This document shows, piece after piece, positions 7,762 to 16,794 of a DNA stretch of 50,053 bases. The notes under the pieces are model-generated. The model did no database searches. It was given only the letters and a program-made list of their open reading frames with translations, and was not told where the DNA came from. The stretch's first letter is position 1. Every line of letters starts with the position of its first letter. The DNA comes from Candidatus Obscuribacterales bacterium (lineage in GTDB: Bacteria; Cyanobacteriota; Vampirovibrionia; Obscuribacterales; Obscuribacteraceae): assembly GCA_019747875.1 (NCBI GenBank), contig JAIEQI010000026.1:1-50053 (forward strand). Reading direction: 5' to 3'. The position numbers and the translations under genes are program-made.

Positions 7762-9318
7762 ATGGAAACAACAGAAAACCCAAAATTTGCCTTGTCGGAA
7801 CGCCCCTCGCTCAGTCGAGGTTTCGTGGCGTTAATGCTGCTTGAAGTCGCCGCGCTCTTGATTCTTGCTTTGAATCATAGTGTTAACGAGCAGCTGCGCT
7901 GGATCAATTTTGGTGCCGGGTCTGCGCTATTTATTGCGGCTTACCTGTCTGCATTTAAGGACTCAATTTCCGATAAAATACTAGGGGAAATATTATCGCC
8001 GCTCCAGATTTTGATGGCGTCACTAGTAGTCGCATCTCTGGCTGGTTCTATTACTATCCACTATGCTTTGATTTTATCTTTGTCGCTTGCGCTGCTTTTC
8101 AGAAACCGACGCGCGCTTGCCTTTGCAACGATTACGGCCGTGGTCGATCAGAGTTTGCGGAGTGTTTTTCTTCCTGAGTCTGTCTTTGCCGTCGATTTCC
8201 CGGCCAGGGCGGCCGTTGTTATTGAGCACATTACTTGGCTTGGAGTTGCCGGCGGAATTTTACTTGTCTTTTGTGAACCCGGTGATGCAGTAGCCGAGCA
8301 GTCACCAAAAGATAGCGCTGCCTCCACGGTTTTGAATCTTTCAAACACTGCAGCACCACCGTTGGTCGGCAGTGATAGCTCAAGCGAATTGGTGCGTGTA
8401 GCAACCGAGGTCGGGGCGCGAACCCATAAATTACACAAATCGATTTCTAACATCGAAGGCCCCCTGCGCCGAATGCATCAATCTATTAACGGTGCCAACC
8501 GTGGCATGCTTGAAATCAAGGATGAGCTCTCACGAACCGCCGCCTCTGTGATTCAGGTGACTAGAAGCTCCGAGATGCATGCGGAGAAAGCTAAGTCAGT
8601 GTTCCAGGCCGCAGACGAGGCAGCTTATGGTTCTCAAATTGGTGCACTTTCCACGGAACAAACAATTCGCAATATGGATAATATCCGTGCACAAATGGAT
8701 TCAATTGGGCAACGCATGGATAATCTCTTGAGCAAGAGCCAGCTGATGGTGCAGGTTGTCGGCTTTGCTGACGAACTTGCTCTTCAGTCTAAGGTTCTTT
8801 CAGTAAATGCGGCAATTGAGGCAGCCAAAGCCGGCGACCGTGGGGAAGGATTCTCTGCTGTCGCACGTGAAGTCAAAAGTCTGGCGAATCAATCCAAGGA
8901 AGCGACACGTCAGGTTCGACAAATTCTGAAGGAAATTCAAAAATCAATTGCGGAAGTAAGAAGGTCCATTGCTCTTGGTAATGAGACCGTGGATGTCGCC
9001 AGCGATCAATGTAGAGGAACTGTAGCTTCTATCAAGGGGTTGGACAGTAGCGTTGGAACATCGCGCGATGCCGCTGAAGCAATCATGAATTCCAGCAAGG
9101 ACCAAGTGCAAGGTATGATGCAGATCGCACATGCAATGAATGATATTCAAGGCGTGTCGGAACAGAATGCCAGCAGCATTGGAAACCTGCAAGTAGAAGC
9201 GCAGAAGCTGAATAACATTGCTCGCGATCTACTAATGGAAATGAATGCGTATAAATCCCTCGTTGATGATCTGTTAACGCAATGTGCCTCAATAAGCGGC
9301 GGGGGGGAGAGTAAGTAA
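7762..9318 (+). CDS. Methyl-accepting chemotaxis protein with multi-pass membrane sensor
   Basis: This 518-aa receptor has about five or six hydrophobic segments in residues 12-175, with only short loops between them and no large periplasmic ligand domain. A long coiled coil (about 210-510) forms the signalling domain. The hairpin tip is recognisable as LSVNAAIEAAKAGDRGEGFS, followed by VAREVKSLANQS. No HAMP domain is evident. Sensing would be within or near the membrane. It diverges from the che operon and is followed by a second receptor, so both probably feed the same CheA. The ATG has no strong ribosome site; the nearest GGAGG is about 24 bases upstream. Confidence 0.93.
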   Translation: METTENPKFALSERPSLSRGFVALMLLEVAALLILALNHSVNEQLRWINFGAGSALFIAAYLSAFKDSISDKILGEILSPLQILMASLVVASLAGSITIHYALILSLSLALLFRNRRALAFATITAVVDQSLRSVFLPESVFAVDFPARAAVVIEHITWLGVAGGILLVFCEPGDAVAEQSPKDSAASTVLNLSNTAAPPLVGSDSSSELVRVATEVGARTHKLHKSISNIEGPLRRMHQSINGANRGMLEIKDELSRTAASVIQVTRSSEMHAEKAKSVFQAADEAAYGSQIGALSTEQTIRNMDNIRAQMDSIGQRMDNLLSKSQLMVQVVGFADELALQSKVLSVNAAIEAAKAGDRGEGFSAVAREVKSLANQSKEATRQVRQILKEIQKSIAEVRRSIALGNETVDVASDQCRGTVASIKGLDSSVGTSRDAAEAIMNSSKDQVQGMMQIAHAMNDIQGVSEQNASSIGNLQVEAQKLNNIARDLLMEMNAYKSLVDDLLTQCASISGGGESK

Positions 9319-9369
9319 TGGTTCACTTTTCTTGTTGCTCCATGGTTCTGCTAGAAAGGATGGAAGTCT

Positions 9370-10605
9370 GTGCTTGAAGGATATCGAAAAGGTAGTCTCG
9401 GCTACAAACTCATCAGATACTTTGGCATCATGTTGGCAGGATTAACGGTTCTTGCAATCATCAATCTTTTTCTTGTATGGACATTGAGAAACGAGGGACA
9501 GGCTTTATCTGCAAACTTCAATAGCCAGACAATGGCTATTACAGCGATTTCAGTCGGTATGATCTTGTACGTGCTAGTCATTGGTGATCGAACGCTCAAA
9601 TGGTTGAAACGTGACCTGCTGGATCCGCTGAATGCACTCAATTTGACCCTGGGAAAGATTGTCGGGGGAGACCTGCGAGTGCAACTTCCAAGCATGGCTG
9701 CTGAAGACGAGATAGCGGACCTATTCAGGCAATTTGATAAGTTGCTGCTCAATCTCAAAGACGATCGAAAGCAAATTCACGATGCAGTTACAGTCCTCTC
9801 CAACTCAGTAGGTCAGATCATAAGTTCAACCAGCGCTTCTGCTACGGGAGCCTCGGCAACGGCAGGGACGGTCACCGAAACAACTATCGCTGCGGAGGAA
9901 GTGCGCCAGACAACTATGGTGGCAACCGAGAACAGCAGATTCGTCGCCGATCTGGCAGAAGAGACGGCAAAGGTTTCGCTTGAAGGGCGGCAAGCTACAG
10001 AGGATACAGTCGGCCAAATGACCAGGATGCGAGAGCAAATGGCCACCATCGCCGAGAGTATGTCAGGACTTCTCGAGAAGAGTCAGGCAATCGTAGAAAT
10101 TACAAGTACTGTAGATGACCTCGCTCAGCAATCGAATCTCCTGGCAGTAAACGCAGCCGTTGAAGCTGCCCGAGCCGGTGAGCTAGGCAAAGGCTTTAGC
10201 GTCGTTGCGCAAGAAGTTAAGGCTCTGGCTGCACTTTCGAAAGAAGCGACTGCGGAAGTTCGTCGAATTTTGGATGATATTCAGCGTGCTACAGCCGCTG
10301 CTGCCGTTTCGATCGAGCAAGGAAGCGGCATGGTTGAGGCTGCCGTGAAACAATCGTCAGAAGCTGGAAATGCAATTGAAGCTTTGACCAAAAGCGTATC
10401 CGAAGCAGCAAGTGCTGCCTCGCAGATTGCAGCCGCCAACCAAGAGCAATTGATTGGCATTGATCAAGTTGTCACAGCGATGCAGGGTATTCAGCAAGCA
10501 ATGAGAAATCACGCGGAGTCAAGTAAGGAAATCGACAAGGCGGCTCAGAATCTGAATATAATTCGAGACGCGCTGCAGATTTTGGTAAACCGCTACCAGG
10601 CCTAG
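9370..10605 (+). CDS. Methyl-accepting chemotaxis protein with HAMP domain
   Basis: This 411-aa receptor starts at a GTG behind AAAGGATGGAAG. Two transmembrane helices (about 15-38 and 52-72) are separated by only about a dozen residues, so there is no real extracellular sensor domain. A HAMP segment (about 75-130) leads to the coiled-coil signalling domain, with tip LLAVNAAVEAARAGELGKGF and VVAQEVKALAALS. Such receptors resemble the PilJ/Tsr signalling class but lack the ligand domain; they may read the membrane, a partner protein or cytoplasmic state. It follows the first receptor by 51 bp. Confidence 0.93.
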   Translation: MLEGYRKGSLGYKLIRYFGIMLAGLTVLAIINLFLVWTLRNEGQALSANFNSQTMAITAISVGMILYVLVIGDRTLKWLKRDLLDPLNALNLTLGKIVGGDLRVQLPSMAAEDEIADLFRQFDKLLLNLKDDRKQIHDAVTVLSNSVGQIISSTSASATGASATAGTVTETTIAAEEVRQTTMVATENSRFVADLAEETAKVSLEGRQATEDTVGQMTRMREQMATIAESMSGLLEKSQAIVEITSTVDDLAQQSNLLAVNAAVEAARAGELGKGFSVVAQEVKALAALSKEATAEVRRILDDIQRATAAAAVSIEQGSGMVEAAVKQSSEAGNAIEALTKSVSEAASAASQIAAANQEQLIGIDQVVTAMQGIQQAMRNHAESSKEIDKAAQNLNIIRDALQILVNRYQA

Positions 10606-10616
10606 GAGGATTATCT

Positions 10617-11093
10617 ATGTTCAATCAGCAGATCAAGACAAGCGCCCTGTCATTGTGCCTCATGTCTTGTATGTCCGTCCTCTATTCGGCTGAAGCGTTC
10701 GCACAAAATGGCAAGAGCGGCGCTACCTACTCAAGAAAAAATGGGGTGACTACCAGAAGAAATGCTAATGGAACGGTAGACGTGATTGACCAGGAAAGCA
10801 TTTACGCTCCGCACACCTCGCCCGGCTTTAGGAATGGAAAGGGGGGCGCCACCTACTCAAGAAAAAATGGGGTGACTACCAGAAGAAATGCTGATGGAAC
10901 TGTTGATGTTATTGATTCGCAGGGCTTTCGACCGGGCCAACGATCAAGTGGGATGCGCGCCAATGTAGGCTCTTACGTTCGATCAAGTGGCGGAAGCACC
11001 GTGAAGAGAAATGCCAATGGAACTGTGGAAGTTATTGACACCAGCTCTACGACGAAAATTCCGACAAGCTCCTCCAAGGTGCACAAAAATTAG
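10617..11093 (+). CDS. Small secreted protein with three 42-residue repeats
   Basis: This 158-aa protein has a signal peptide (about 1-30, ending in EAFAQ) and an AGGAGG-like site just upstream. The mature part is three repeats, each ending in NGTVDVID or NGTVEVID. Repeats 1 and 2 share a nearly identical stretch (TYSRKNGVTTRRNA) at both protein and DNA level, offset by 126 bp, which points to recent duplication; repeat 3 is divergent. It starts 11 bp after the receptor stop and may be co-transcribed. No known family was recognised, and the function is unknown; cell-surface location is inferred. Confidence 0.75.
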   Translation: MFNQQIKTSALSLCLMSCMSVLYSAEAFAQNGKSGATYSRKNGVTTRRNANGTVDVIDQESIYAPHTSPGFRNGKGGATYSRKNGVTTRRNADGTVDVIDSQGFRPGQRSSGMRANVGSYVRSSGGSTVKRNANGTVEVIDTSSTTKIPTSSSKVHKN

Positions 11094-11099
11094 CAAATC

Positions 11100-11744
11100 T
11101 TACTGTCCGGTATTTTGTCCCGTTGTGTTTGCATCGCGCTGGCCAGAATCGATCATCTGCACTAGCTTGTCCATATGCTGCCGTGCTTTTGGCGGAGGAT
11201 TCAAGTTCAGCGCGTTGGAGACAGCTTCGCGTGCTTCATCATATCGTTTCTGCACAAAAAGATTATTCGCCAGACCCTTCCAACCCGCCCAGCTTTGATT
11301 GTTCAATTTCACGCATTGCCGGTAAGCTTTTTCCGCATCGGTGACTAATCCATCCTTTGCTTCAATAGCTTTGCCGATTTCGAGAAAGGCTTTTGGTTGA
11401 TATTCGTAAAGTGAAATCGATGCTCTGAAGTGAGCGATTGCATCGTCCCACTTTCTCAACTTCATTTGTTCCATTCCTGCTCTAAACTCTGGCACAGAGG
11501 TTTTCCACGCGTCGATACTTCCAACGCCTGGAAACTTTGTCAGGTCAACAGGAGCCTCGATATCTTCCTCTTCGGCTTGCCTTTGTCCGCCGCCGCCGCC
11601 TCCGCTTCCGCGTCCCTCTCCCCCTTCTCGTTGTCGAGTCTCTCTGCGTCCTTCGCCATTTTGGGCAGACGCCTGGGGGCTGCCTGCAAAATTTGGAATT
11701 AACGACATGATAAGCATTGCCATTGCTAGGCGCCGTGTGAGCAT
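11100..11744 (-). CDS. Secreted TPR protein
   Basis: This 214-aa protein uses the ATG at 11742-11744, preceded by a strong GGAGGA. Residues 1-28 are a signal peptide ending in ASAQ. A low-complexity Gly/Arg/Glu-rich stretch (about 30-65) precedes at least three TPR units (about 85-205), for example WDDAIAHFRASISL and YDEAREAVSNALNLNP. TPRs mediate protein contacts; no enzymatic domain is present. The gene is convergent with the repeat protein at 10617, with only 6 bp between stops. It lies 81 bp downstream of the DUF6745-type gene on the same strand, so it could be the last member of that operon. Confidence 0.8.
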   Translation of the reverse strand: MLTRRLAMAMLIMSLIPNFAGSPQASAQNGEGRRETRQREGGEGRGSGGGGGGQRQAEEEDIEAPVDLTKFPGVGSIDAWKTSVPEFRAGMEQMKLRKWDDAIAHFRASISLYEYQPKAFLEIGKAIEAKDGLVTDAEKAYRQCVKLNNQSWAGWKGLANNLFVQKRYDEAREAVSNALNLNPPPKARQHMDKLVQMIDSGQRDANTTGQNTGQ

Positions 11745-11825
11745 TGAGATTCCTCCGAAGATTATCTGCTCTAAGATGTTCCCCGCCGATTCTGCATTAA
11801 AGCCCGTTTTCATGAAGTCTAATTA

Positions 11826-13166
11826 TCAACTTTCTGCCAGTGGCTCGTACTCGCCTTCTTGCAGTCCAAAGGTCCAGGCTACCGCTTGCTTGGCTGTTTC
11901 CATGTCGGGCGGAACGCGAAGGAAATATTCCCTGTAGCTGCCGTCGGGTTCGGGTGTTGAGTTGATTACTTTAACCATGACCAGCGCTTCGTCACCTTCC
12001 AGCTCACGTTTATACAATGTGCCGAATGAATCGCTCTGAATTTCCTTTGCCCCAGATTCTTGCAAGTATCGTGCCGGTCCGTAGCGTTCGATCAGCACTC
12101 GGCGAAGTTCTAGATTTCTTGTGTTTTCAATTTCTTCGACAGTTATACTCTCTGGATGCAGTATGAGCCGCGCTTCAACGAGCACACCATGCCAATAATA
12201 TGCTTTCATGCCGTCAGAAAACTCTAGTGCTGCACTTGTTTCGGAATGCGGTCGCTGCCCCTCGTCCACAAGGTAAGTTGTCGGGCTTTCGCAGACAAAG
12301 ACCAGATGCTCAAGTGCAAGTACAGCAAAACAAGACTTAGAAAGAGCGTTGAGCAGATTTAACTCTTCATCGAAGTCGTTGAAGAGTTGGTTGGGGAATT
12401 TAGATCGCCAGATTTGTGATAGTGTCACCACTGGTATCATGAACGGAAGCCATGCAGCGAGGCTGAGCTGCGAATGTGGCTCTGCACCCATGGAGCTGCT
12501 CAGTGATCTAAGCGAGGCCAGTCCAGTGATGCAAGTCCTTGCGATCCGGTCAAAGTATGGTTCAAATTGTGTAAACTCGTCGTCCATATTTCGGAATGCC
12601 TCCGGATGGCGAGAGTCCAGAGTCCTCTCCAGAAAGGAGATCCTCTCCAGTAGAAAGCTTCGTTGCCACTGAAGTCCCCAATACCTTCTATATATAGTTT
12701 CTTTGGGAAGGTATTCGTGAAATGCATGCAGCTCATTTCGTGGGAGCAATCTTGCTATTTCTTTTTTAGTTTGTTGTATAAGAAGCGCTTCTTGGTCAAA
12801 GTACTCTTTTGCGATGCGGCTGGTTTCATTCATTCCTCTTAGAAGTCTGAACCCACATGAACTCCAGAGCTCTGCCCATGCCTGCTCAAACTCTGCATGC
12901 CAATTCTCAGTCTGAGGGCGATCTGAAAAAGAACTTTCAATCACGGGCCAGATTTGACTGTGCATCATGCCAATTAGCAATGAAGGCAGGGTCGAAAGTT
13001 GGTAGATGCTTTTGCACCAAACAACGGCTGGCGCTTGTCGTCCAGTCTTCTCATAGATTCGTTTGAGCAGAGCTTCTGCCTGCGCGCGCGTGTTCTCGCT
13101 AGTTTTCTTGGCGATTTCCAGGTGTTGATCAGTTAAGGACTGAAATGACTCAGTAAGTGTAGCCAT
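11826..13166 (-). CDS. DUF6745-type protein of unknown function
   Basis: This 446-aa soluble protein starts at the ATG at 13164-13166, two bases after the stop of the upstream gene, so coupling is likely; the longer frame to 13241 overlaps that gene. The N-terminal half is helical, with VVWCKSIYQL near residue 53. The C-terminal third contains the signature I associate with DUF6745: RRVLIERYGPARYL, then VKVINSTPEPDGS and FLRVPPDMETAKQAVAW. The family assignment is from memory of that signature. No catalytic motif, signal peptide or membrane segment was seen. In other phyla such proteins are, to my recollection, neighbours of a small protein like the one at 14384-14698. Confidence 0.7.
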   Translation of the reverse strand: MATLTESFQSLTDQHLEIAKKTSENTRAQAEALLKRIYEKTGRQAPAVVWCKSIYQLSTLPSLLIGMMHSQIWPVIESSFSDRPQTENWHAEFEQAWAELWSSCGFRLLRGMNETSRIAKEYFDQEALLIQQTKKEIARLLPRNELHAFHEYLPKETIYRRYWGLQWQRSFLLERISFLERTLDSRHPEAFRNMDDEFTQFEPYFDRIARTCITGLASLRSLSSSMGAEPHSQLSLAAWLPFMIPVVTLSQIWRSKFPNQLFNDFDEELNLLNALSKSCFAVLALEHLVFVCESPTTYLVDEGQRPHSETSAALEFSDGMKAYYWHGVLVEARLILHPESITVEEIENTRNLELRRVLIERYGPARYLQESGAKEIQSDSFGTLYKRELEGDEALVMVKVINSTPEPDGSYREYFLRVPPDMETAKQAVAWTFGLQEGEYEPLAES

Positions 13167-13168
13167 GC

Positions 13169-14371
13169 TTACCACATCATGAATCGTGGACCGTATCCGT
13201 AAGAACCGAAATAGCCAGGGTAAAATCCTGGGTAACCCCAACCGTAGCCACCATAGCCATAGCCATAGCCCATTGCTGTTCCCATAGCTGCGGCTCCGGC
13301 CGCTTCGCCTGCTACCATTCCTACACCTTCAACAAAATGCCCGATTTTTCGCCAGATTGGATGCCCTTCTTTCTTTTTGTCATCATCATTGGTTTGCTGT
13401 GGCGGTGCATACTTATATGCTGTCTGTGGCGCAGTGAATTTTGGCTGGAGCACAGACCAAAGTTTGTTGACTCGCATCGTGATCGGCGTAAAGGTCTGAG
13501 GTGGTTGTCCAGCAAATACGGTATTGTCCAGCCGATTCAGGCGCGAGATCAACGTGTCGCGTCCGTAAGTCTTTCCGTACACTTCCTGTTCCATCTCTGT
13601 AATTTGTGATTCGATGGAACCGGTTTGCAGTCCCTGAGAAAAATTGGGACCGTTATCTTGTAAATAGTTTTCGTTGAGATTGTTTTTGCTTGCGACATAT
13701 TGGCGCAGTCTGTCAACTCGCCCAGCAAGGTCGTTGGAACTCGATGCCTGTCCGAAAGCCTTCACTTCGAGTTGAGCAAGCCGTTGCTGAACCGGAAGTT
13801 GTTCGTATGTTCTGCCTAAAATTTGTTCTTCTAAAGCTGTTACAGTAGGGTAATCATTATAGGCTTGCTCAGGACTTGCTGGATCTTGGTCCACTGCATT
13901 ATTCGTCGGCGCGGCCGCAATTTGCGATCTTTGCGAATTCGCCGGCTCGGCTATTACCGGCACGTCCATCATGAGCCTGCTCAGCCTTTGCTGTGTATCG
14001 CCCGACCTTCTGCGTCCATACACCACTCGCTCTATGCGATCCAATCGTTTCGAATCTGACTCATCTGCAAATGTATTCGCGAAGAAGCGCTCTTCGAAAG
14101 CCGACAATTGATCCTTAACCGAGGGCGTTGTACCTGAGCTTGTCGCCGCTGCAAAGTTCGATTGTGTGGCTGCGGCGATATCCTTTTTCGAATCCTCATT
14201 CTTTTCAGTCGTTTGAATCGAAGGAGCAAGTGGTGGTAGATTTTGACTGTTTTCACTTTGTGCCAGTGCCGGAGCTTGAAAGTAAAAAGACAACGCAATA
14301 ATCAGCGCGCCGGTTTTGAGCGAGCGGGCACCATATGTGGTGGTACTGGGGCTGCAAATGATTTTCTTCAC
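13169..14371 (-). CDS. Secreted protein with about 50-residue helical repeats and Gly/Tyr-rich tail
   Basis: This 400-aa protein starts at a GTG 12 bp after the stop of the 104-aa gene. A signal peptide occupies about residues 1-38 (ending ALAQ). Three or four repeats follow, of the form ALEEQILGRTYEQLPVQQRL then a second helix ending in FG, at roughly 85-140, 180-230 and 255-300. A Gly/Ala segment near 345-365 leads into a Gly/Tyr-rich C-terminus (YGYGYGGYGWGYPGFYPGY). I know this repeat style from hypothetical proteins of melainabacterial genomes but no function. It sits between two cytoplasmic-looking proteins in one operon. Confidence 0.72.
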   Translation of the reverse strand: MKKIICSPSTTTYGARSLKTGALIIALSFYFQAPALAQSENSQNLPPLAPSIQTTEKNEDSKKDIAAATQSNFAAATSSGTTPSVKDQLSAFEERFFANTFADESDSKRLDRIERVVYGRRRSGDTQQRLSRLMMDVPVIAEPANSQRSQIAAAPTNNAVDQDPASPEQAYNDYPTVTALEEQILGRTYEQLPVQQRLAQLEVKAFGQASSSNDLAGRVDRLRQYVASKNNLNENYLQDNGPNFSQGLQTGSIESQITEMEQEVYGKTYGRDTLISRLNRLDNTVFAGQPPQTFTPITMRVNKLWSVLQPKFTAPQTAYKYAPPQQTNDDDKKKEGHPIWRKIGHFVEGVGMVAGEAAGAAAMGTAMGYGYGYGGYGWGYPGFYPGYFGSYGYGPRFMMW

Positions 14372-14383
14372 GTACTGCGTCTT

Positions 14384-14698
14384 TCAGTCTTTCACGATAC
14401 GATCCATGTCCGGAGCGTATTCTCTTTGATGAACAATTCTATAGATCCCTTCCTTTAAGTGGATTGGCGAATGTTCTTCGTGTTTGAGATCGGCGCCATC
14501 TTTTCCGATCACTAGAAAACGCACTTCACCGTGTGCATACATCTTTGCCTTTAGCGCATCAATCGCGTGGGCGTGACCTGTAACCTCGCCATAAGCTAGT
14601 ACGACGCGATCTTGCCAGGCTACTTCTTCAGAACTTTCTGGAAGTTCATTTGCGCGCACTACAAGCACGTCGCCTTGTCTGAACATTTCTTGGTTCAT
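14384..14698 (-). CDS. Small conserved protein (GDVLV / HEEHSPI type)
   Basis: This 104-aa protein starts at the ATG at 14696-14698, preceded by GAGGATAAC. It opens with RQGDVLVVRANELP and contains LAYGEVTGHAHAI, then KHEEHSPIHLKEGIYRIV. Repeated His residues and the beta-rich pattern suggest a small barrel, but no function is known to me. Homologues that I recall in actinobacteria and other phyla tend to sit beside DUF6745 proteins. Here it leads a tight operon (12-bp then 2-bp gaps) ending in such a gene. It is soluble, with no signal peptide. Confidence 0.7.
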   Translation of the reverse strand: MNQEMFRQGDVLVVRANELPESSEEVAWQDRVVLAYGEVTGHAHAIDALKAKMYAHGEVRFLVIGKDGADLKHEEHSPIHLKEGIYRIVHQREYAPDMDRIVKD

Positions 14699-14790
14699 AG
14701 TGTTATCCTCGCCGGCTTTTTTTATTATGCCACATAGCGATTCTTTCTCTCGGCTCGTTCTCAAGATCCTTTACAGTCGGCTATTGCCGC

Positions 14791-15783
14791 TCATTCGATA
14801 TTCTTTTCGGCTGGGATCTGTTGCGGCTGAGCATCCAGGGCTTTCATGAGTTTCATCCGGGAATTGTCCGAATCTTGTTCTTTTTCGTCTTCGCGCTTCG
14901 GATTTTTGGAGCTTTCTGAACTTTGAGGAGACATTAATACAAGTTGGGCGTTCTCTACTTGCTGTAATTTCTCGGCATCGCCTGCCAACTCACAAAGAGC
15001 CGGGAAAATTGCGTAGTAAAGTTCGCTGCGAAGTTTCCCTGTGGCTGCGTCTTGATTTTGAGTGTTTGCTTTCAGTATCAACCTGATTTTGCTGTCTTCA
15101 AAACTGTCGAAGATGACTTCCGGTGGCGGGTCAGAGGACACCAGGGGATTTTCGGCTGCAACTTTAAGTAGGATCCTCTTTATGTCATCTATCTTTAGTT
15201 TGTTTGAAACGTGAACAGGAACGCTCACCTTGTAGTTTTTTGGTGGATTTGTCCAATTGATGATTTTGTTGCTCATGAAGTCGGCGTTCGGTACTGTCAC
15301 TGCTGTTCCGTCCTCGGTGCTTATTGTAGTCGCTCTTAGAGCGATCCTTGTGACCTCACCGATGGTGTCGCCAATTTGAACTCGATCACCAATTTTGATT
15401 GGCTTCTCGTAGAGAATCATGAAGCCGCCCGCCATGTTTTTGGCTACTGTCTGCAAGCCAAGACTCAGACCTAAACCCAGTGCGCCTACCACTACCGTCA
15501 ATGATGTCAGGTCAATGCCCGCTGTGTTCAGGATCAGCAGCAGTCCGATTGCGACCGTAAAGTAATAGTAGGTATCAGCAACGGCATTTTTGATATGCGG
15601 GTCGAGATTGGTTTTTGCCAGAACTACTGAGAGAAAGTTATTTCGAATTGAGCGGCTTGCCGTGATAAGCAAATAGCTCATCACAACAAGATAAAGAAGC
15701 AAACCGACGGTGAGTTGTGTCTTCCCGACGGGGATCAGAGGCAAGCTGAGCACATACCAGATCGATTGTAATACGTTATTCAT
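14791..15783 (-). CDS. Small-conductance mechanosensitive channel (MscS family)
   Basis: This 330-aa inner-membrane channel would release solutes on hypo-osmotic shock. Hydrophobic segments lie at about 10-45 and 70-110; the pore helix is the Gly/Ala-rich VVGALGLGLSLGLQTVAKN. The MscS beta domain follows, with YEKPIKIGDRVQIG and TVPNADFMSNKIINW. A C-terminal charged tail (about 275-330) rich in Ser, Lys and Glu is unlike the core family and is likely disordered. It starts with ATG at 15781-15783 behind a GAG-rich site and diverges from the MOSC gene. Confidence 0.93.
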   Translation of the reverse strand: MNNVLQSIWYVLSLPLIPVGKTQLTVGLLLYLVVMSYLLITASRSIRNNFLSVVLAKTNLDPHIKNAVADTYYYFTVAIGLLLILNTAGIDLTSLTVVVGALGLGLSLGLQTVAKNMAGGFMILYEKPIKIGDRVQIGDTIGEVTRIALRATTISTEDGTAVTVPNADFMSNKIINWTNPPKNYKVSVPVHVSNKLKIDDIKRILLKVAAENPLVSSDPPPEVIFDSFEDSKIRLILKANTQNQDAATGKLRSELYYAIFPALCELAGDAEKLQQVENAQLVLMSPQSSESSKNPKREDEKEQDSDNSRMKLMKALDAQPQQIPAEKNIE

Positions 15784-15945
15784 TTCTCGCCCATTTCAGC
15801 GGCTCTTGGCTTTGACCGGGGCTTACGCTTGACCTGCTTGGCTGAGAGACGTTGGTCAATTGAAAGTTACACTTCAAAGCTTTCTTTACGGCGATTCTAC
15901 CACTTTCACTTTTGTGCGAAAATGCATCAAGTAATGGAGGCTAGT

Positions 15946-16749
15946 ATGAGCTTCATTGTAAGTTCTTTGCACATTTATCCGATCAAGTCATGCCGCGGCA
16001 TCGATTTGGAGCATTCGAGCATAGATTCTCGCGGACTCAAGCACGATCGTTCTTGGTTGATCATTGGCAACGATGGAACGGCGATTACTCAACGAGATGT
16101 CCCGCAATTGGCCATGGTCAAAACAAGAGTTGTGGATGAGCAAACTATTGCTCTGTCGTTTGATGGACAGCAAGACTTAACTCTGCGGCGAGACAAAAGT
16201 GGCGCCAGAACCAAGGCTAATGTCTGGGGCGACGAAATTGACGCAATTGATCAAGGCAGTGATGCCGCAGCCTGGTTCTCAAAGATCACGGAAATTCCTT
16301 CGCGCCTGGTAATTATGGCCGATGAGTTTGTTCGTCCGGTGAATCAAAAGAAGGTTGAAGGCGACTTCAGAGTTGGATTTGCTGATAGCCACCCGCTGCT
16401 TATCATTTCCAAAGCATCGCTTGAGGAGCTAAATACACGTCTTTCCAGTCCTGTCCCGATGAACCGTTTCCGGCCTAATGTCGTGGTTGCTGGGTGTGAG
16501 GCGTTTGCCGAAGATGATTGGAAACAGATAAGAATTGGCCAGATCTTATTTGATCTAACCAAACCATGCGCACGTTGCGTGATGGTCACAATTGATCAAG
16601 AAAGTGCACAAGGGAATGTGGAGCCACTGAAAACGCTCGCTACCTACCGTTCAGTGGGAAATAAAGTCATGTTTGGACAAAACATGGTGCACCACGCAGA
16701 GGGCCGCATCGCCATCGGCGACAAAGTAGAAGTCATTTCCAAAGCCTAA
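15946..16749 (+). CDS. MOSC domain protein (YcbX/mARC-like)
   Basis: This 267-aa protein starts at the ATG at 15946, preceded by GGAGG with a 5-base gap. The N-terminal MOSC_N barrel shows LHIYPIKSCRGIDLE. The C-terminal MOSC domain contains NRFRPNVVV and KPCARCVMVTID, where the conserved Cys is the expected ligand of the molybdenum cofactor. Such enzymes reduce N-hydroxylated compounds; the electron donor is not in view and no fused ferredoxin domain is present, unlike E. coli YcbX. The next gene, convergent, is a molybdopterin-binding Mop protein, so both touch molybdenum biology. Confidence 0.9.
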   Translation: MSFIVSSLHIYPIKSCRGIDLEHSSIDSRGLKHDRSWLIIGNDGTAITQRDVPQLAMVKTRVVDEQTIALSFDGQQDLTLRRDKSGARTKANVWGDEIDAIDQGSDAAAWFSKITEIPSRLVIMADEFVRPVNQKKVEGDFRVGFADSHPLLIISKASLEELNTRLSSPVPMNRFRPNVVVAGCEAFAEDDWKQIRIGQILFDLTKPCARCVMVTIDQESAQGNVEPLKTLATYRSVGNKVMFGQNMVHHAEGRIAIGDKVEVISKA

Positions 16750-16794
16750 GCTGTGACAAAGGGCGACAGCCTGGAGAAAGTTCGCAGCGTTTAT

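Noticed and set aside
7565..7844. Open frames in the cheW-receptor divergent gap
   Set aside because: Both plus-strand frames run into the receptor gene in another phase and have no recognisable protein; they are treated as chance.
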